NCBI GenBank assembly: GCA_019240405.1
Contig: JAFAYL010000043.1
Location: 1 to 64,000, forward strand
DNA from: Acidobacteriaceae bacterium
GTDB taxonomy: Bacteria; Acidobacteriota; Terriglobia; Bryobacterales; Bryobacteraceae
Direction: 5' to 3'
Length of the DNA stretch: 64,000 nt
In this document: positions 1-8,169 of the stretch, one piece after another
How positions within the stretch are numbered: position 1 is the stretch's first letter
How the letters are laid out: each line of letters begins with the position of its first letter
Made by a program: the position numbers and the translations under genes
The notes under the pieces: model-generated
What the model saw: the letters and a program-made list of their open reading frames with translations, nothing else
Databases searched by the model: none
Told to the model about the DNA's origin: nothing

Positions 1-253
1 GCCATTGTTCGCGGGCGGCGGTTTCCAACATCAGGCGGTCGGCGGTGTTGAGGGGCTGGTAGTCGGCGAGCCAGTCGGCGCGGAGCTGGTCGAAGGCTTC
101 CTGGCTTTCGGTGGGGAGGATGAGGGTTTTCGAGCAGCAGCCGTGGAGGAGGGCGTTGCGGCTGGATTTTAATTTTCCGGCGGGGGTGGTGGGGCCGGTG
201 GCGCGGCGCGATGGGTGGTGAGTGGAGTCAAGGGATGGGCCGAGGTCGCTCAT
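1..253 (-). CDS. Hypothetical protein, N-terminal 84 residues (runs off the window start)
   Basis: An open frame runs leftward from an ATG at 253 to the window edge with no stop, giving 84 residues. The protein begins MSDLGPSLDSTHHP, followed by a basic stretch ending in KSSRNALLHGCCSKTL and then an acidic, helix-prone segment (SQEAFDQLRADWLADYQP). I recognise this arrangement (basic N-terminus, SxxNALxHG motif, 'LP.ES.E.F..L...' segment) from small uncharacterised proteins common in Acidobacteriota genomes. No function is known to me. It is divergent from the glycosyltransferase at 512, with about 260 bases between them. The frame is read directly; family membership is from memory, and the C-terminus is not visible. 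Confidence 0.7.
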   Translation of the reverse strand, partial: MSDLGPSLDSTHHPSRRATGPTTPAGKLKSSRNALLHGCCSKTLILPTESQEAFDQLRADWLADYQPLNTADRLMLETAAREQW

Positions 254-406
254 GGCGCGGGTATTGCTGGCGAGTATCGGGCGGGGCGGAGCGCGGGGAA
301 TCGAAATTTACGGGCTAAGGCGCTGATTTTGTTTGCGAAGGTTTATTTGCGCGAACGGTGATCGGGCGCCGAGGAAAAGCCGCCAGGCGTTTTTGCGAAA
401 CGAACT

Positions 407-424
407 GGGGAGAGGGCTCGCCCC
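407..424. repeat. GC-rich imperfect inverted repeat in the 254–511 intergenic region
   Basis: The 18 bases form arms GGGG-A-GAG and CTC-G-CCCC around a two-base centre. It lies in the gap between the divergent hypothetical gene and the glycosyltransferase. It resembles other short GC-rich palindromes in this window (6110–6140, 26495–26516) and may belong to a dispersed intergenic repeat class. It has no T-tract, so I do not call it a terminator. Confidence 0.3.
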
Positions 425-511
425 TACATCGGACGGTTTCTCTAGAAAATTTGGAGAGGTCATTTTTGGCTTGTTTACGATGTAGCTACCGTCGTAAGCT
501 TCCAAGATTGC

Positions 512-1558
512 ATGAATATCCTGAACGTGGCGTATCCGCTCTTGCCGGTAGGGCCGGACGCGAGCGGGGGCGCGGAACAGATTCTGTCGCTGATTGAACG
601 CGGGCTGCTTGCGCGGGGCCATCGATCCGTCGTAATTGCTGCCGCTGGGTCGGAGATAGCGGGAGAATTGATTGAATCGGCAGTCGTACGCGGCGAGATC
701 ACTGAGGAAGTTCGGCAAAATGCGCAGCAGGTCCACCGCGAGTGCATCCAGCGAGCGTTGAAAACATATTCGATTGATCTGATCCACTTTCACGGATTGG
801 ATTTCTACAGCTATCTGCCGGAGGAGGATGTGCCGGTGCTAGCCACGCTTCATCTTCCGATCTCGTTTTATCCGCCGGAGATTTTCGCAGACAGGCGAGT
901 TTGTTTGAACTGTGTTTCCGAGATGCAGGCGAACTCTGTTCCGTGCCGGAATAAACCGCCGGTTGTATGCAACGGGATCGACACAGAGCGTTTCCGAAGG
1001 GTATCGAGCAAGAAGGAGTTTCTGTTGATGCTGACGCGCATCTGTCCAGAGAAGGGGGTGCATATCGCGCTAGAGATCGCGCACCGGCTTGATGTCGCGC
1101 TGATCATCGCCGGACCTGTCCATCCGTTCAAAGATCACGAAATCTATTTTTCCGAACAGGTCCGGCCCAAGCTCGATGAACGGCGCCACTATGTGGGCGC
1201 GGCGGGTTCCGAGACGAAGACGCGACTGCTCGCCGAGGCACAGTGCCTTCTCATACCGAGCTCGGTTGAGGAAACGAGTTCGCTGGTCGCGATGGAGGCG
1301 ATGAGCTCGGGGACTCCGGTGATTGGTCTTCGATCGGGCGCATTGCCGGAGATAATCGATCACGGCGAAACGGGATTCGTGGTGGACTCGGAAGCGGAGA
1401 TGGCCGAAGCGGTGGGCAGGATTTCTGAAATTTCACCCGCGAAGTGCCGGAGGACCGCGCAGCGGCGATTCGACGCACGGCGGATGGTGGACGAATATAT
1501 CGGGCTTTATCGATCGGTGATGGAGAAGGTCTGTTCTAGCTCGCGCGGATCAGTTTGA
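512..1558 (+). CDS. Glycosyltransferase family 4 (GT-B fold)
   Basis: The 348-residue protein has the GT4 layout. The N-terminal Rossmann-like domain opens MNILNVAYPLLPVG with a glycine-rich donor/acceptor loop (DASGGAEQ). The C-terminal domain carries the nucleotide-sugar signature EETSSLVAMEAMSSGTPVI, equivalent to the E-x7-E motif, around residues 250–270. It probably transfers a sugar from a nucleotide donor to a lipid-linked or polysaccharide acceptor at the inner membrane face; the substrate cannot be read from sequence. The ATG at 512 begins directly at the first beta strand. It converges with the acyltransferase gene, overlapping its 3' end by 23 bases (1536–1558). The neighbouring minus-strand genes are also sugar-related, so a shared surface-glycan role is likely. 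Confidence 0.88.
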   Translation: MNILNVAYPLLPVGPDASGGAEQILSLIERGLLARGHRSVVIAAAGSEIAGELIESAVVRGEITEEVRQNAQQVHRECIQRALKTYSIDLIHFHGLDFYSYLPEEDVPVLATLHLPISFYPPEIFADRRVCLNCVSEMQANSVPCRNKPPVVCNGIDTERFRRVSSKKEFLLMLTRICPEKGVHIALEIAHRLDVALIIAGPVHPFKDHEIYFSEQVRPKLDERRHYVGAAGSETKTRLLAEAQCLLIPSSVEETSSLVAMEAMSSGTPVIGLRSGALPEIIDHGETGFVVDSEAEMAEAVGRISEISPAKCRRTAQRRFDARRMVDEYIGLYRSVMEKVCSSSRGSV

Positions 1559-2531
1559 CGCGGCGCTTCGGGATTTTTTGGGCGCCCCACCAGAATTTAT
1601 AGGGCTCTTCGCCGCGCAAAAAATTCCATGCTGCATAGCCGTTCTCATGGCAGTGCCGCAGGGCATCATAGAGCAATGTGCGGCCGAGTCCCAAGTGCTC
1701 GTGCTGGGGATGAAATGCGCTGAGATATCCGTACATAGTGTTGCGGTAAGAAAACGCAACGATGAGCGCGGATATTTTGCCGGCAAAACGCAGGCTGAAG
1801 AAACGCAGCATATCGCGGGGCGCAAAGGCTCGAGCGATGTCGCATAGAAATTCCGCGGATCCGTTGGCTTGAATCATGCCGAGCTGACCGCGTTTTTGCC
1901 ACTTAGCAGTATGTAGCTCCACCAGAGCATCCATCAACTCGGGATCGGCTTCTTTGGTTACCTGGAACAGGAGCGAGCCAAGCGCTTCTGCTTTCTGGCG
2001 GTAGCGGCGCAGATTGCGCTTCAGGTCTTTTGGGCGCGCTTTTCGGAATTCTTCAAACGTTCCGGTGAAGCGGATCTCGGTGCAGGGCTGATCGTCAGTA
2101 GTTGCGCAATCGAATTTCCCATTGGATTTCAGCTTGCTTAGTGGAGTGTTCGCCGAAAGATCTTGCCAATCACAGATGCTCCAATCTGAGTGCGCTTCGA
2201 GATGGCGCTGCAATTGGCCAAGAATCTCGGGACAAGACTGCGAATGGATGGCGGGCTCCAGATAATCGGAGATTCCCGAACCGATGAGAGTCATTTGACG
2301 CTGGCCATTCCATTGATGCAGGAACAGGGGAATGACTCCAGCAATTTCACCGCCCTCGCGGAAGACAAGCACGTGCGGCTGGCCTGTGGTTCCGAAATGC
2401 GACCACCAGGTTAAGAGCCACTCGGGAAGCTGAAAGGGAGTGACTTCTGCGATCGCGCGCGCGAAGGCGGACCATTCGGACTCGAAGGCGCGCAGCCGTG
2501 AGTCATTGTCGATGACCTCGAGCTTAATCAT
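1536..2531 (-). CDS. FemAB/CelD-like GNAT acyltransferase
   Basis: This 331-residue protein matches the Acetyltransf_6 (BcsL/CelD/FemAB-like) pattern. The N-terminal half has WLLTWWSHFG followed by VLVFREGGEIAGVIPLF. The C-terminal half has the acyl-CoA fold strand KISALIVAFSYRNTMYGYLSAF, then LGLGRTLLYDALRHC and YKFWWGA. Family members acylate sugars or aminoacylate cell-envelope precursors. It is the third gene of a minus-strand set: CgeB-like glycosyltransferase (3296–4408), nucleotidyltransferase (2559–3293), then this gene after 27 bases. The context suggests modification of a surface polysaccharide. The donor and acceptor are unknown. Confidence 0.8.
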   Translation of the reverse strand: MIKLEVIDNDSRLRAFESEWSAFARAIAEVTPFQLPEWLLTWWSHFGTTGQPHVLVFREGGEIAGVIPLFLHQWNGQRQMTLIGSGISDYLEPAIHSQSCPEILGQLQRHLEAHSDWSICDWQDLSANTPLSKLKSNGKFDCATTDDQPCTEIRFTGTFEEFRKARPKDLKRNLRRYRQKAEALGSLLFQVTKEADPELMDALVELHTAKWQKRGQLGMIQANGSAEFLCDIARAFAPRDMLRFFSLRFAGKISALIVAFSYRNTMYGYLSAFHPQHEHLGLGRTLLYDALRHCHENGYAAWNFLRGEEPYKFWWGAQKIPKRRVKLIRAS

Positions 2532-2558
2532 GGGTGAGGGGCGCCGATCATTCCGCGA

Positions 2559-3293
2559 CTATCGGACGTCCGCGGCACAATGCGCATCGAGAAGGCGCAG
2601 CGCTTCGCGATACCCGTTCAGCGTGCCGACATCGACGTAAGACTCGCCCGCTTTGAAGGCGTAGGCGCGGCCGCCGCGGGCCAAGTATTCATTGATCAGC
2701 GTCCCCAAATACTCATCTCCGCGCGCTTTCCAAAGACAGTGAAGCTCGTTGAGAATAGCTCCCGGCATTTTGAGAGCGCCCCAAATCCATTTTGTAGATG
2801 CTTGCGAACTCTTTACCCTTACCTCGAGGATTTCGTTTCGATCATTTGTAAGTACTGCGTCGAAGTTTTCGGGATGGTCGACGGGAAATAGCAAGAATGA
2901 GAGAACATTGGTTGGAAGTTTGGCGAGAGCGGTTTCCGGGAACCAGATAGTGTCCGGAAGTCCGATGCAGACATGGTCCTCGGAAGGAATTAGCGGAAGA
3001 GCCTGAAAAATGGCATCGCACAAACCCGCTGGCCGCTGTTGAACGGCATAGAAGATAGTGGCAGAGAGCGCGTGGCCGCCGAAGTAATCCATGATGTCGG
3101 ACTTGCCCGGTGAGATTACGAAACAGATTTTGTCGACGCCGCCGTTCACCATGCGCTCGATGAGATACTCGCTGACGGCGCGAGGGCGTTCGGTTAGACC
3201 GGAAACATGGCTGCCGACGGGCAGAAGCTCTTTTGAAAATGCGAGCGGCTGGATGCGAGTACCGGCTCCTGCGGCTGGAATAATTCCCCACAT
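2559..3293 (-). CDS. Sugar-phosphate nucleotidyltransferase (RmlA/GalU-like)
   Basis: The protein (244 residues) opens WGIIPAAGAGTRIQPLAFSK, the nucleotide-binding G-x-G-T-R-x-x-P-L…K signature of NTP_transferase enzymes such as glucose-1-phosphate thymidylyltransferase. Further family landmarks are FVISPGKSDIMDYFGG, the metal-site region CIGLPDTIWF, and the C-terminal 'SYVDVGTLNGYREALRLL'. It should activate a sugar 1-phosphate to NDP-sugar for the adjacent glycosyltransferases. It is shorter than RmlA (about 290 residues), lacking the C-terminal regulatory part. Two bases separate it from the upstream glycosyltransferase stop, so the two genes are almost certainly co-transcribed. Confidence 0.85.
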   Translation of the reverse strand: MWGIIPAAGAGTRIQPLAFSKELLPVGSHVSGLTERPRAVSEYLIERMVNGGVDKICFVISPGKSDIMDYFGGHALSATIFYAVQQRPAGLCDAIFQALPLIPSEDHVCIGLPDTIWFPETALAKLPTNVLSFLLFPVDHPENFDAVLTNDRNEILEVRVKSSQASTKWIWGALKMPGAILNELHCLWKARGDEYLGTLINEYLARGGRAYAFKAGESYVDVGTLNGYREALRLLDAHCAADVR

Positions 3294-3295
3294 TG

Positions 3296-4408
3296 TTATG
3301 CCGATTCGGACAGACAGACCGCGGCCTGCATGTCTTCGCGCTGGTCTGACGGCGCTTCGAGCAGGTCAATGAGCTGTTGCGCGCGAATCTCGGCGGTGTG
3401 ACAGTCGAGTGCACGCTCGCGCGCGCGGGCGCCGATTCGCCGAAGCATCGCAGTTTGTTTGGCGATGGCCGAGACGGCATCTTGCGTAGAAGTGGCGATC
3501 AAAATTTCCTCGCCGGGCCGGAAAAACAGATCTAATCCGGTCCACCAGTCGCTCAGAACAGCCGTGCCGCACGCGGCGGCCTCGAACAAGCGGCCGGAAG
3601 GGCAATAGCCCATGGCGGCCATGGAAGCTCGTGTGATGTTCAGGGTAAGCGGAGACGAAGAGTAGAAAGCAGAGTGCTCCGGAGGAGAGACATGGCCGAA
3701 ATATTTGATGTTCGCAGGCCAGCTTTCAGGAGACGGATACATGGCTCCGGCTATTAGAAAATTGCGCTCGGGGAGCAGGCGGGCAGGGGAGATAAGAAGA
3801 TTTTCGAGTGCGGCTTGGCGATCCGCAGAGTAGGTTCCCAAGTAGGAGAGATCGGCCGCGAACTGAAGGGATGGGTCGACGTGATGGTGGTTCTCCGGAT
3901 CGACGCATCCGTACAGCGCGGAGACACACCGCGCGCCGAGCTTCTCCCGAAGCTGATCGAGCGCAGCGCCGCCCGTGTAGCTGAGCACGAGATCGAATTG
4001 CGCTAAACCTTCTGGCGGAAGATACTCAACCGATTCACCTCGCGCGAGGCGGCCCAATGTGACGGGTGTATCCATGTCGTAGAAAACGGTTCGCGGAAGA
4101 TCCGAGGACAGCACGAGATGAGCGGCATCTGGCCCATCGGGGCAGTAAGACGTCACGATGCCCGCGTCAGCATCTGAGAGTTCCCGCTTCGCTAATTCGA
4201 GATTGACCTGCCAATCAGAGTAGAAGTGCAGATGGGCAAACGGCAGCGACTCGGCGTCGCGATGAGCTGCATAGTAGGGAACGTCACGCTCAAAGAAGTG
4301 GATGCGGTGACCGCGTTTGTTCAGAGCACGAAACAATCCGCGTAGCAGCGTGGCATGTCCATTGCCCCAAGCGGAGCTGATAGAGAGACCGAATATGACA
4401 ATCTTCAC
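3296..4408 (-). CDS. CgeB-like glycosyltransferase
   Basis: The 370-residue protein begins MKIVIFGLSISSAWGNGHAT, a GT-B N-terminal strand with a G-x-G-H-x-T loop, followed by RALNKRGHRIHFFERDVPYY. The C-terminal region PSGRLFEAAACGTAVLSDWW fits the Glyco_trans_1_2 / CgeB family donor site. The middle part (YGCVDPENHHHVDPSLQFAAD) is also typical of CgeB. It is the first gene of the minus-strand set leading to the nucleotidyltransferase and acyltransferase and diverges from the antiporter at 4506. The substrate is unknown. Confidence 0.82.
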   Translation of the reverse strand: MKIVIFGLSISSAWGNGHATLLRGLFRALNKRGHRIHFFERDVPYYAAHRDAESLPFAHLHFYSDWQVNLELAKRELSDADAGIVTSYCPDGPDAAHLVLSSDLPRTVFYDMDTPVTLGRLARGESVEYLPPEGLAQFDLVLSYTGGAALDQLREKLGARCVSALYGCVDPENHHHVDPSLQFAADLSYLGTYSADRQAALENLLISPARLLPERNFLIAGAMYPSPESWPANIKYFGHVSPPEHSAFYSSSPLTLNITRASMAAMGYCPSGRLFEAAACGTAVLSDWWTGLDLFFRPGEEILIATSTQDAVSAIAKQTAMLRRIGARARERALDCHTAEIRAQQLIDLLEAPSDQREDMQAAVCLSESA

Positions 4409-4505
4409 TCTAAAAGTAGTCTAAGAGATACATGGAGCAAGCGCGGCGAGATTTGGGCCGATGCGCTGAGAAGGAGTTACCCTGGGCGCGCACTCCGTAG
4501 CCGTT

Positions 4506-5705
4506 TTGCTGTTCGCCGACGGTGCGGACCTGGCACATCTTCCATTTGAGCTTCTGCTGATATTTGGCGCTGCGAAGATCCTGGCGGAGATTTGCGAGCG
4601 GTTGGGCCAGCCGGGTATTATCGGCGAAATTTTGGCCGGCGTGATCATTGGCCCGAGTTTGCTGAATTGGGTTCAGCCTGATCCTATTCTGGCGGCCCTG
4701 GCGCAAATCGGAGTGATGTTCCTGTTATTTCGTGTTGGGCTGGAGGCGCGGGGATCGGAGCTGCTTCGCGTGGGTGGGACGGCTCTGCTGGTAGCAATTC
4801 TAGGAGTGGCGATTCCGTTCGGGGTCGGCTGCGCGGTAATGGCGAGCGTTCGAGCCTCGTGGATCGAATCATTTTTTATCGGAGCGTCACTAGTGGCGAC
4901 AAGCGTGGGGGTTACAGCGAGAGTACTCGCCACGCGAGGGCTCGTTCAGGAGCGCGCGAGTCAGGTGATTGTGGCCGCGGCGGTGATCGACGATGTGCTG
5001 GGGTTACTCGTTCTGGCATTTGTCAGTAGTGTCGCGGAACACCGGCTGAATGTTCCGAGATTGGTCGGCAGCACTGTTTTGGCGGCTGGTTTCACTGTGG
5101 TGATTGCAAAGTTTGGCACTCGGACCCTTCGGCACGTAGTGCCCCGAGTTGAGCAGCAGCTCAGGACGGGTGAAACGCAATTCAATATCGCGCTGATTGT
5201 GCTGTTCGGGCTTTCGGTGTTGGCGCTATGGATCGGAATTGCGGCGATTGTGGGAGCTTTTCTCGCCGGAATGGCGCTTTCCGAAACGGTAAAACCCAGA
5301 GTGCACGACATGGCGCAAGGAGCGACAGAGCTGCTGGTTCCTTTTTTCCTGGCGGGGATTGGATTGAATCTGGACATGGCCGTGTTTCGGGATCGCGGGA
5401 CGATCCTGCTTTCAATTGTGGTGGTGATTGCGGCGGTTCTGAGCAAACTGGCTGGGTGCGGGCTGGGGGCCTGGCACCTGGGATGGAAGGACATGATGCG
5501 CATTGGAGTGGGCATGGTGCCGCGCGGCGAAGTGGGAATGGTAGTCGCGCAACTTGGATTGAGCCTTGGCGTGATCAACAGCGCCGTTTACGCGATTGTG
5601 GTTTTTATGACCGTGGTGACGACAATGGCAGCTCCTCCGATGCTGAAGTACGCATATCGCGATTGCAGACCAGGGCTGCCGGAGGAGAAGTACACGTTGT
5701 CGTGA
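4506..5705 (+). CDS. Cation:proton antiporter (CPA2/Kef type)
   Basis: The 399-residue, almost wholly hydrophobic protein has about 12–13 membrane helices and the Na_H_exchanger signature. The early motif is RLGQPGIIGEILAGVIIGPS; the central charged motif AAAVIDDVLGLLVLA has the paired Asp residues expected of electrogenic CPA2 antiporters; a late helix contains MVPRGEVGMVVAQLG. It should exchange Na+ or K+ for H+ across the inner membrane. No C-terminal TrkA-N/RCK regulatory domain is present, unlike full-length KefB/C. The start is a TTG at 4506; no ATG or GTG in frame precedes it. The stop lies 3 bases from the convergent PIN remnant. Confidence 0.88.
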   Translation: MLFADGADLAHLPFELLLIFGAAKILAEICERLGQPGIIGEILAGVIIGPSLLNWVQPDPILAALAQIGVMFLLFRVGLEARGSELLRVGGTALLVAILGVAIPFGVGCAVMASVRASWIESFFIGASLVATSVGVTARVLATRGLVQERASQVIVAAAVIDDVLGLLVLAFVSSVAEHRLNVPRLVGSTVLAAGFTVVIAKFGTRTLRHVVPRVEQQLRTGETQFNIALIVLFGLSVLALWIGIAAIVGAFLAGMALSETVKPRVHDMAQGATELLVPFFLAGIGLNLDMAVFRDRGTILLSIVVVIAAVLSKLAGCGLGAWHLGWKDMMRIGVGMVPRGEVGMVVAQLGLSLGVINSAVYAIVVFMTVVTTMAAPPMLKYAYRDCRPGLPEEKYTLS

Positions 5706-5708
5706 CTG

Positions 5709-5945
5709 CTATTTGAATGCTCGGCCCGTCTTCAGGACCTGAGTCATTCTTTGAGGAATATTTCGACGCGGCTCGAGCTCCCAGGTCGCGACTCCGCAGC
5801 CAAAAAAATCCGTGTCTTCCGTCCAGATTGGGCAACCGAGCGCTAGAGCAGCCGCCAGAATCGGCCAATCTTCTGGATGCCGATCCCTGAGTCGCTCGCG
5901 AGATAAAGCCTCAAAAACGCCATAAACCTCGCTTCCAATCAGAAG
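5709..5945 (-). pseudogene. C-terminal half of a PIN-domain toxin gene (split gene)
   Basis: The last 80 or so codons encode IGSEVYGVFEALSRERL followed by DRHPEDWPILAAALALG and CPIWTEDTDFFGCGVATW, the C-terminal half of a PIN ribonuclease with the conserved D-x-D-F-F metal-site region. Homology fades upstream of about 5945, and no start is seen next to it. The missing N-terminal half lies on the same strand at 7681–7916, beyond the AIPR-like gene. In a reconstructed gene the two halves join at about ALVSLL/LIGSEVYG. I read this as one PIN gene split by an insertion. The frame stays open to 6074, but the extra residues (SHSQPSQNF and upstream) do not look like PIN sequence. Confidence 0.82.
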
Positions 5946-6109
5946 AAAGTTTTGGGAGGGTTGTGAATGAGAGCAGGTGAAGGCGTGCGGGTGAGGGGCG
6001 GCGGGCATCGAGCGACCCACAGGCGCCTTTTGCATTCCTGATCCAACAATTGCATTCGTTTTTTTGAGAATCAAATCTCTTCTCTGGAAAGCGCTGCCAC
6101 GGATAAAAC

Positions 6110-6140
6110 CCTTGAGGTGGGAATGTTCCCCACCTCAAGG
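6110..6140. repeat. Long inverted repeat / hairpin downstream of the AIPR-like gene
   Basis: The left arm is CCTTGAGGTGGG (6110–6121) and the right arm CCCACCTCAAGG (6129–6140), a perfect 12-base stem around a 7-base loop. It lies 27 bases past the stop of the AIPR-like gene, inside the segment that splits the PIN gene. It could act as a terminator for that gene, but the bases after it on the minus strand (TTTTATCC) are only a weak T-tract. It could equally be a dispersed palindromic repeat. Confidence 0.55.
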
Positions 6141-6166
6141 CCTTAGTGGGGTTGGCCCGCAACCAA

Positions 6167-7405
6167 CTAGGGTTGGGCGTTCCCGCTTACGGCCGTTAAT
6201 TGCGCACGCAAGAGACGCAGCTGCATCTTCATATGTAAGTTATCCCAGTGTTTCCGGTTCTTACCTATCATGTCGGGCGTTCGCCCGATCTCTCTTGTTG
6301 CATTGAATGTTTCTGCCACTAGCTCGGGCCCGGCTTCTCGCCATGCTCGCAGAACGCCTTCAAATCCGCCAAGCCAATCAGCTTCGCCTGTCATTGAGTT
6401 AACCTGCACGTGATTCCTGAACGCGCCTAATATCGGGTAAGTCGCTCCCTTAGTAAGCCGATATTCGTGAGGATCGAGCCCTGCGAATGGAAAGTCGAAA
6501 ACACGACGCTTACTGCCGGCTTCTTCGATAATGCTCAGCTTACCAGCGCTTCCGCCATTCGCGTTGTGGATCTTCCGAAAATCGTGGCGGATATGATCGT
6601 ATAGCGCTAAGCCACCCGGAAGGAGCTTTCGAAGACGGTAATAGCGGCTCTTTTTTCGGTTATTTCGATTCTGTTCGAAATCGTCTGCGAACTTGTCGAG
6701 CGGAACACTCCACTTCTCGTACGCGCTAATTGGGTGTTTGCCACCGTCGTTCGGGAAGTCGAAAACGTTAAAGATCTCAAGAACACCGATTAGATCGCGA
6801 ACATCGTACTCCTGAGTATCAGATTCCTTCCAGGAGAAGATGTCGCCGTAGGGCTGTTTGTCCACGATTTCTTTCAGCCACTGGAACACACCGTCGATGT
6901 TGTAAATAGATTTTGGCGCCACCTGCATGCCCGTGTTTAAGCCGCGAGCAATGTCAGTCACGATTCCGTCACTAACGCCCGTCCGTACATACACCTCAAC
7001 GTACTGGTCTGGGTGCGTGGTGCCCTCCTCGTTTGCTTGCTCTATGACTTTTGCGGTGTGTGCGCCGTCAACGACGCCTCCCTGCTCGTCGTCTACCGAA
7101 ACCTCGACCACGCGCGTGTCACGGTCCTTTTCCAACACGCGAACTTGGGTTGCGAGGATTGTAATGCCCTTATTCATTAGGTCAAATGTGCCCGGGAGCG
7201 CTTCTTTGCCTTCCAAGCTAGCTTTCACATCTCGATAGACACGACGATTCAGCCCAATCGGGTCTCTCGCGTTTGCTGCAGTGCTGATCCCGGATGGAAG
7301 ATCCAGTGCACGTATGGTGAGCCAATACTTATCGATGGAATCGAGAATAGGATGAGAGATCTTCCGTATTTCGAACACACGGAAGCGGTGGGTGGAAATA
7401 GCCAC
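6167..7405 (-). CDS. AIPR-like (abortive infection phage resistance) protein
   Basis: The 412-residue protein resembles the AIPR family (PF10592). It has a region GTFDLMNKGITILAT (family: F..NKGI...A), a short insert, then GGVVDGAHTAKVIEQANEEG (family: IVNGGQTT-like), a strand VEVYVRTGVSDGIVTDIARGLN and the N-x-G/N-x-Q-like element NTGMQVAPKSI. The remaining half is helical and basic, with an RNNRKKSRYYRLRKLL patch. In DGAHT the family Gln is replaced by His, which also recalls DGQHR-type proteins. AIPR genes are linked to phage abortive infection (AbiP), but the activity is not established. It stands alone, inside the segment that interrupts a PIN toxin gene. No signal peptide or membrane helix is visible. 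I assign the family with moderate confidence. Confidence 0.62.
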   Translation of the reverse strand: MAISTHRFRVFEIRKISHPILDSIDKYWLTIRALDLPSGISTAANARDPIGLNRRVYRDVKASLEGKEALPGTFDLMNKGITILATQVRVLEKDRDTRVVEVSVDDEQGGVVDGAHTAKVIEQANEEGTTHPDQYVEVYVRTGVSDGIVTDIARGLNTGMQVAPKSIYNIDGVFQWLKEIVDKQPYGDIFSWKESDTQEYDVRDLIGVLEIFNVFDFPNDGGKHPISAYEKWSVPLDKFADDFEQNRNNRKKSRYYRLRKLLPGGLALYDHIRHDFRKIHNANGGSAGKLSIIEEAGSKRRVFDFPFAGLDPHEYRLTKGATYPILGAFRNHVQVNSMTGEADWLGGFEGVLRAWREAGPELVAETFNATREIGRTPDMIGKNRKHWDNLHMKMQLRLLRAQLTAVSGNAQP

Positions 7406-7680
7406 TTTGTTTTCCTTTCAATGCCGACGATGCGGCTTGGTTGAATTCTGTCGAGCGCACGTTGACGCCGACCGCTCGACTATATCAAAGTCGCGCGTGC
7501 ATTGCAATGCCGGCCGCAGCGGGGCTACTTTCGGCGATCCCAGACGCCAGTTTCGATGGCTTTTGGAAGCGGCGGCTGCGCTTAGGCGCTCGGCTAGCTC
7601 CGGCCAAATCCCAGATTTCCTGGATTAACCGCGCAACGGAGCGAGCACGGGGCGAGATCGAAGGGGCGGGCGTCTCAGTC

Positions 7681-7916
7681 CAGCAGACTCACTAAAGCAT
7701 TTAGTAAAGCGAGCGCCTTTTCTGGATCACCACCATGTCGATCATCAGCTCCGGCAAGTGCTTTTCGGCATCGGCGAATGCGGCCTCCGGAACGAAAAAC
7801 GACACTTCTCCGGTATACGTTTCGATCATTTTGCGGACACGCTTGCCCAATACCGCTGGAATAAGAATATTGGCATCGATTACAAGTGCCTTACCTGGCA
7901 TTCCGTTTCTTTTCAC
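7681..7916 (-). pseudogene. N-terminal half of the split PIN-domain toxin gene, frameshifted
   Basis: From the ATG at 7916 (or more likely ATG 7901) the frame gives GKALVIDANILIPAVLGKRV and EVSFFVPEAAFADAEKHLPEL, the PIN N-terminal half with the first catalytic Asp (VIDANIL). After LPELMI the frame goes wrong and soon stops. A one-base gap at 7740/7741 explains this: reading one frame over from there gives HGGDPEKALALLNALVSLL, exactly what PIN homologues have next, followed by a stop at 7675. Homology then ends abruptly at about 7681. The C-terminal half is at 5709–5945. The gene therefore carries two lesions, a frameshift and an insertion. Confidence 0.82.
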
Positions 7917-8169
7917 CGGCGGCCCGGCGGATCGCTTTGTACTCCTCTATTAATTCGCCTTCGCTCACCTGCCAGGACGCCATCATCTCGTCGAGATCTC
8001 TGGCGGCGGCTCGCATGGCTTCGAGCTCTGCCTTTCGGTTTCGCCTTTGTGCAGGTATATAGAAGCCGAGCGTCTCGCCATGGCGCATGATGGCCAGCGG
8101 CTTTCGTGATTCAAGATATCCCGCGAGCTTTTCACGGAACTCGCGGACACCCACCTCAACCGTTTGCAT
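7891..8169 (-). CDS. Phd/YefM-type antitoxin
   Basis: The 92-residue protein begins MQTVEVGVREFREKLAGYLE, the prevent-host-death antitoxin signature, followed by RKPLAIMRHGETLGFYIPA (the beta-strand pair of the Phd DNA-binding domain). The C-terminal 45 residues are helical and charged (RAAARDLDEMMASW), as expected for a toxin-binding tail. I chose the ATG at 8169 because the extra upstream residues (VLRRTLGTR) are not family-like. Its 3' end overlaps the PIN toxin start (7901/7916), the usual antitoxin–toxin order. The partner toxin is broken, so this antitoxin is probably an orphan that may still autoregulate or cross-neutralise. Confidence 0.82.
   Translation of the reverse strand: MQTVEVGVREFREKLAGYLESRKPLAIMRHGETLGFYIPAQRRNRKAELEAMRAAARDLDEMMASWQVSEGELIEEYKAIRRAAGEKKRNAR

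Noticed and set aside
2842-3480. Minus-strand open frame of 212 codons over the nucleotidyltransferase
   Set aside because: Arg/Ser-rich shadow frame overlapping two genes with strong family motifs.
4961-5578. Antisense open frame of 205 codons in the antiporter gene
   Set aside because: Thr/Ser/Ile-rich shadow of membrane-helix codons.
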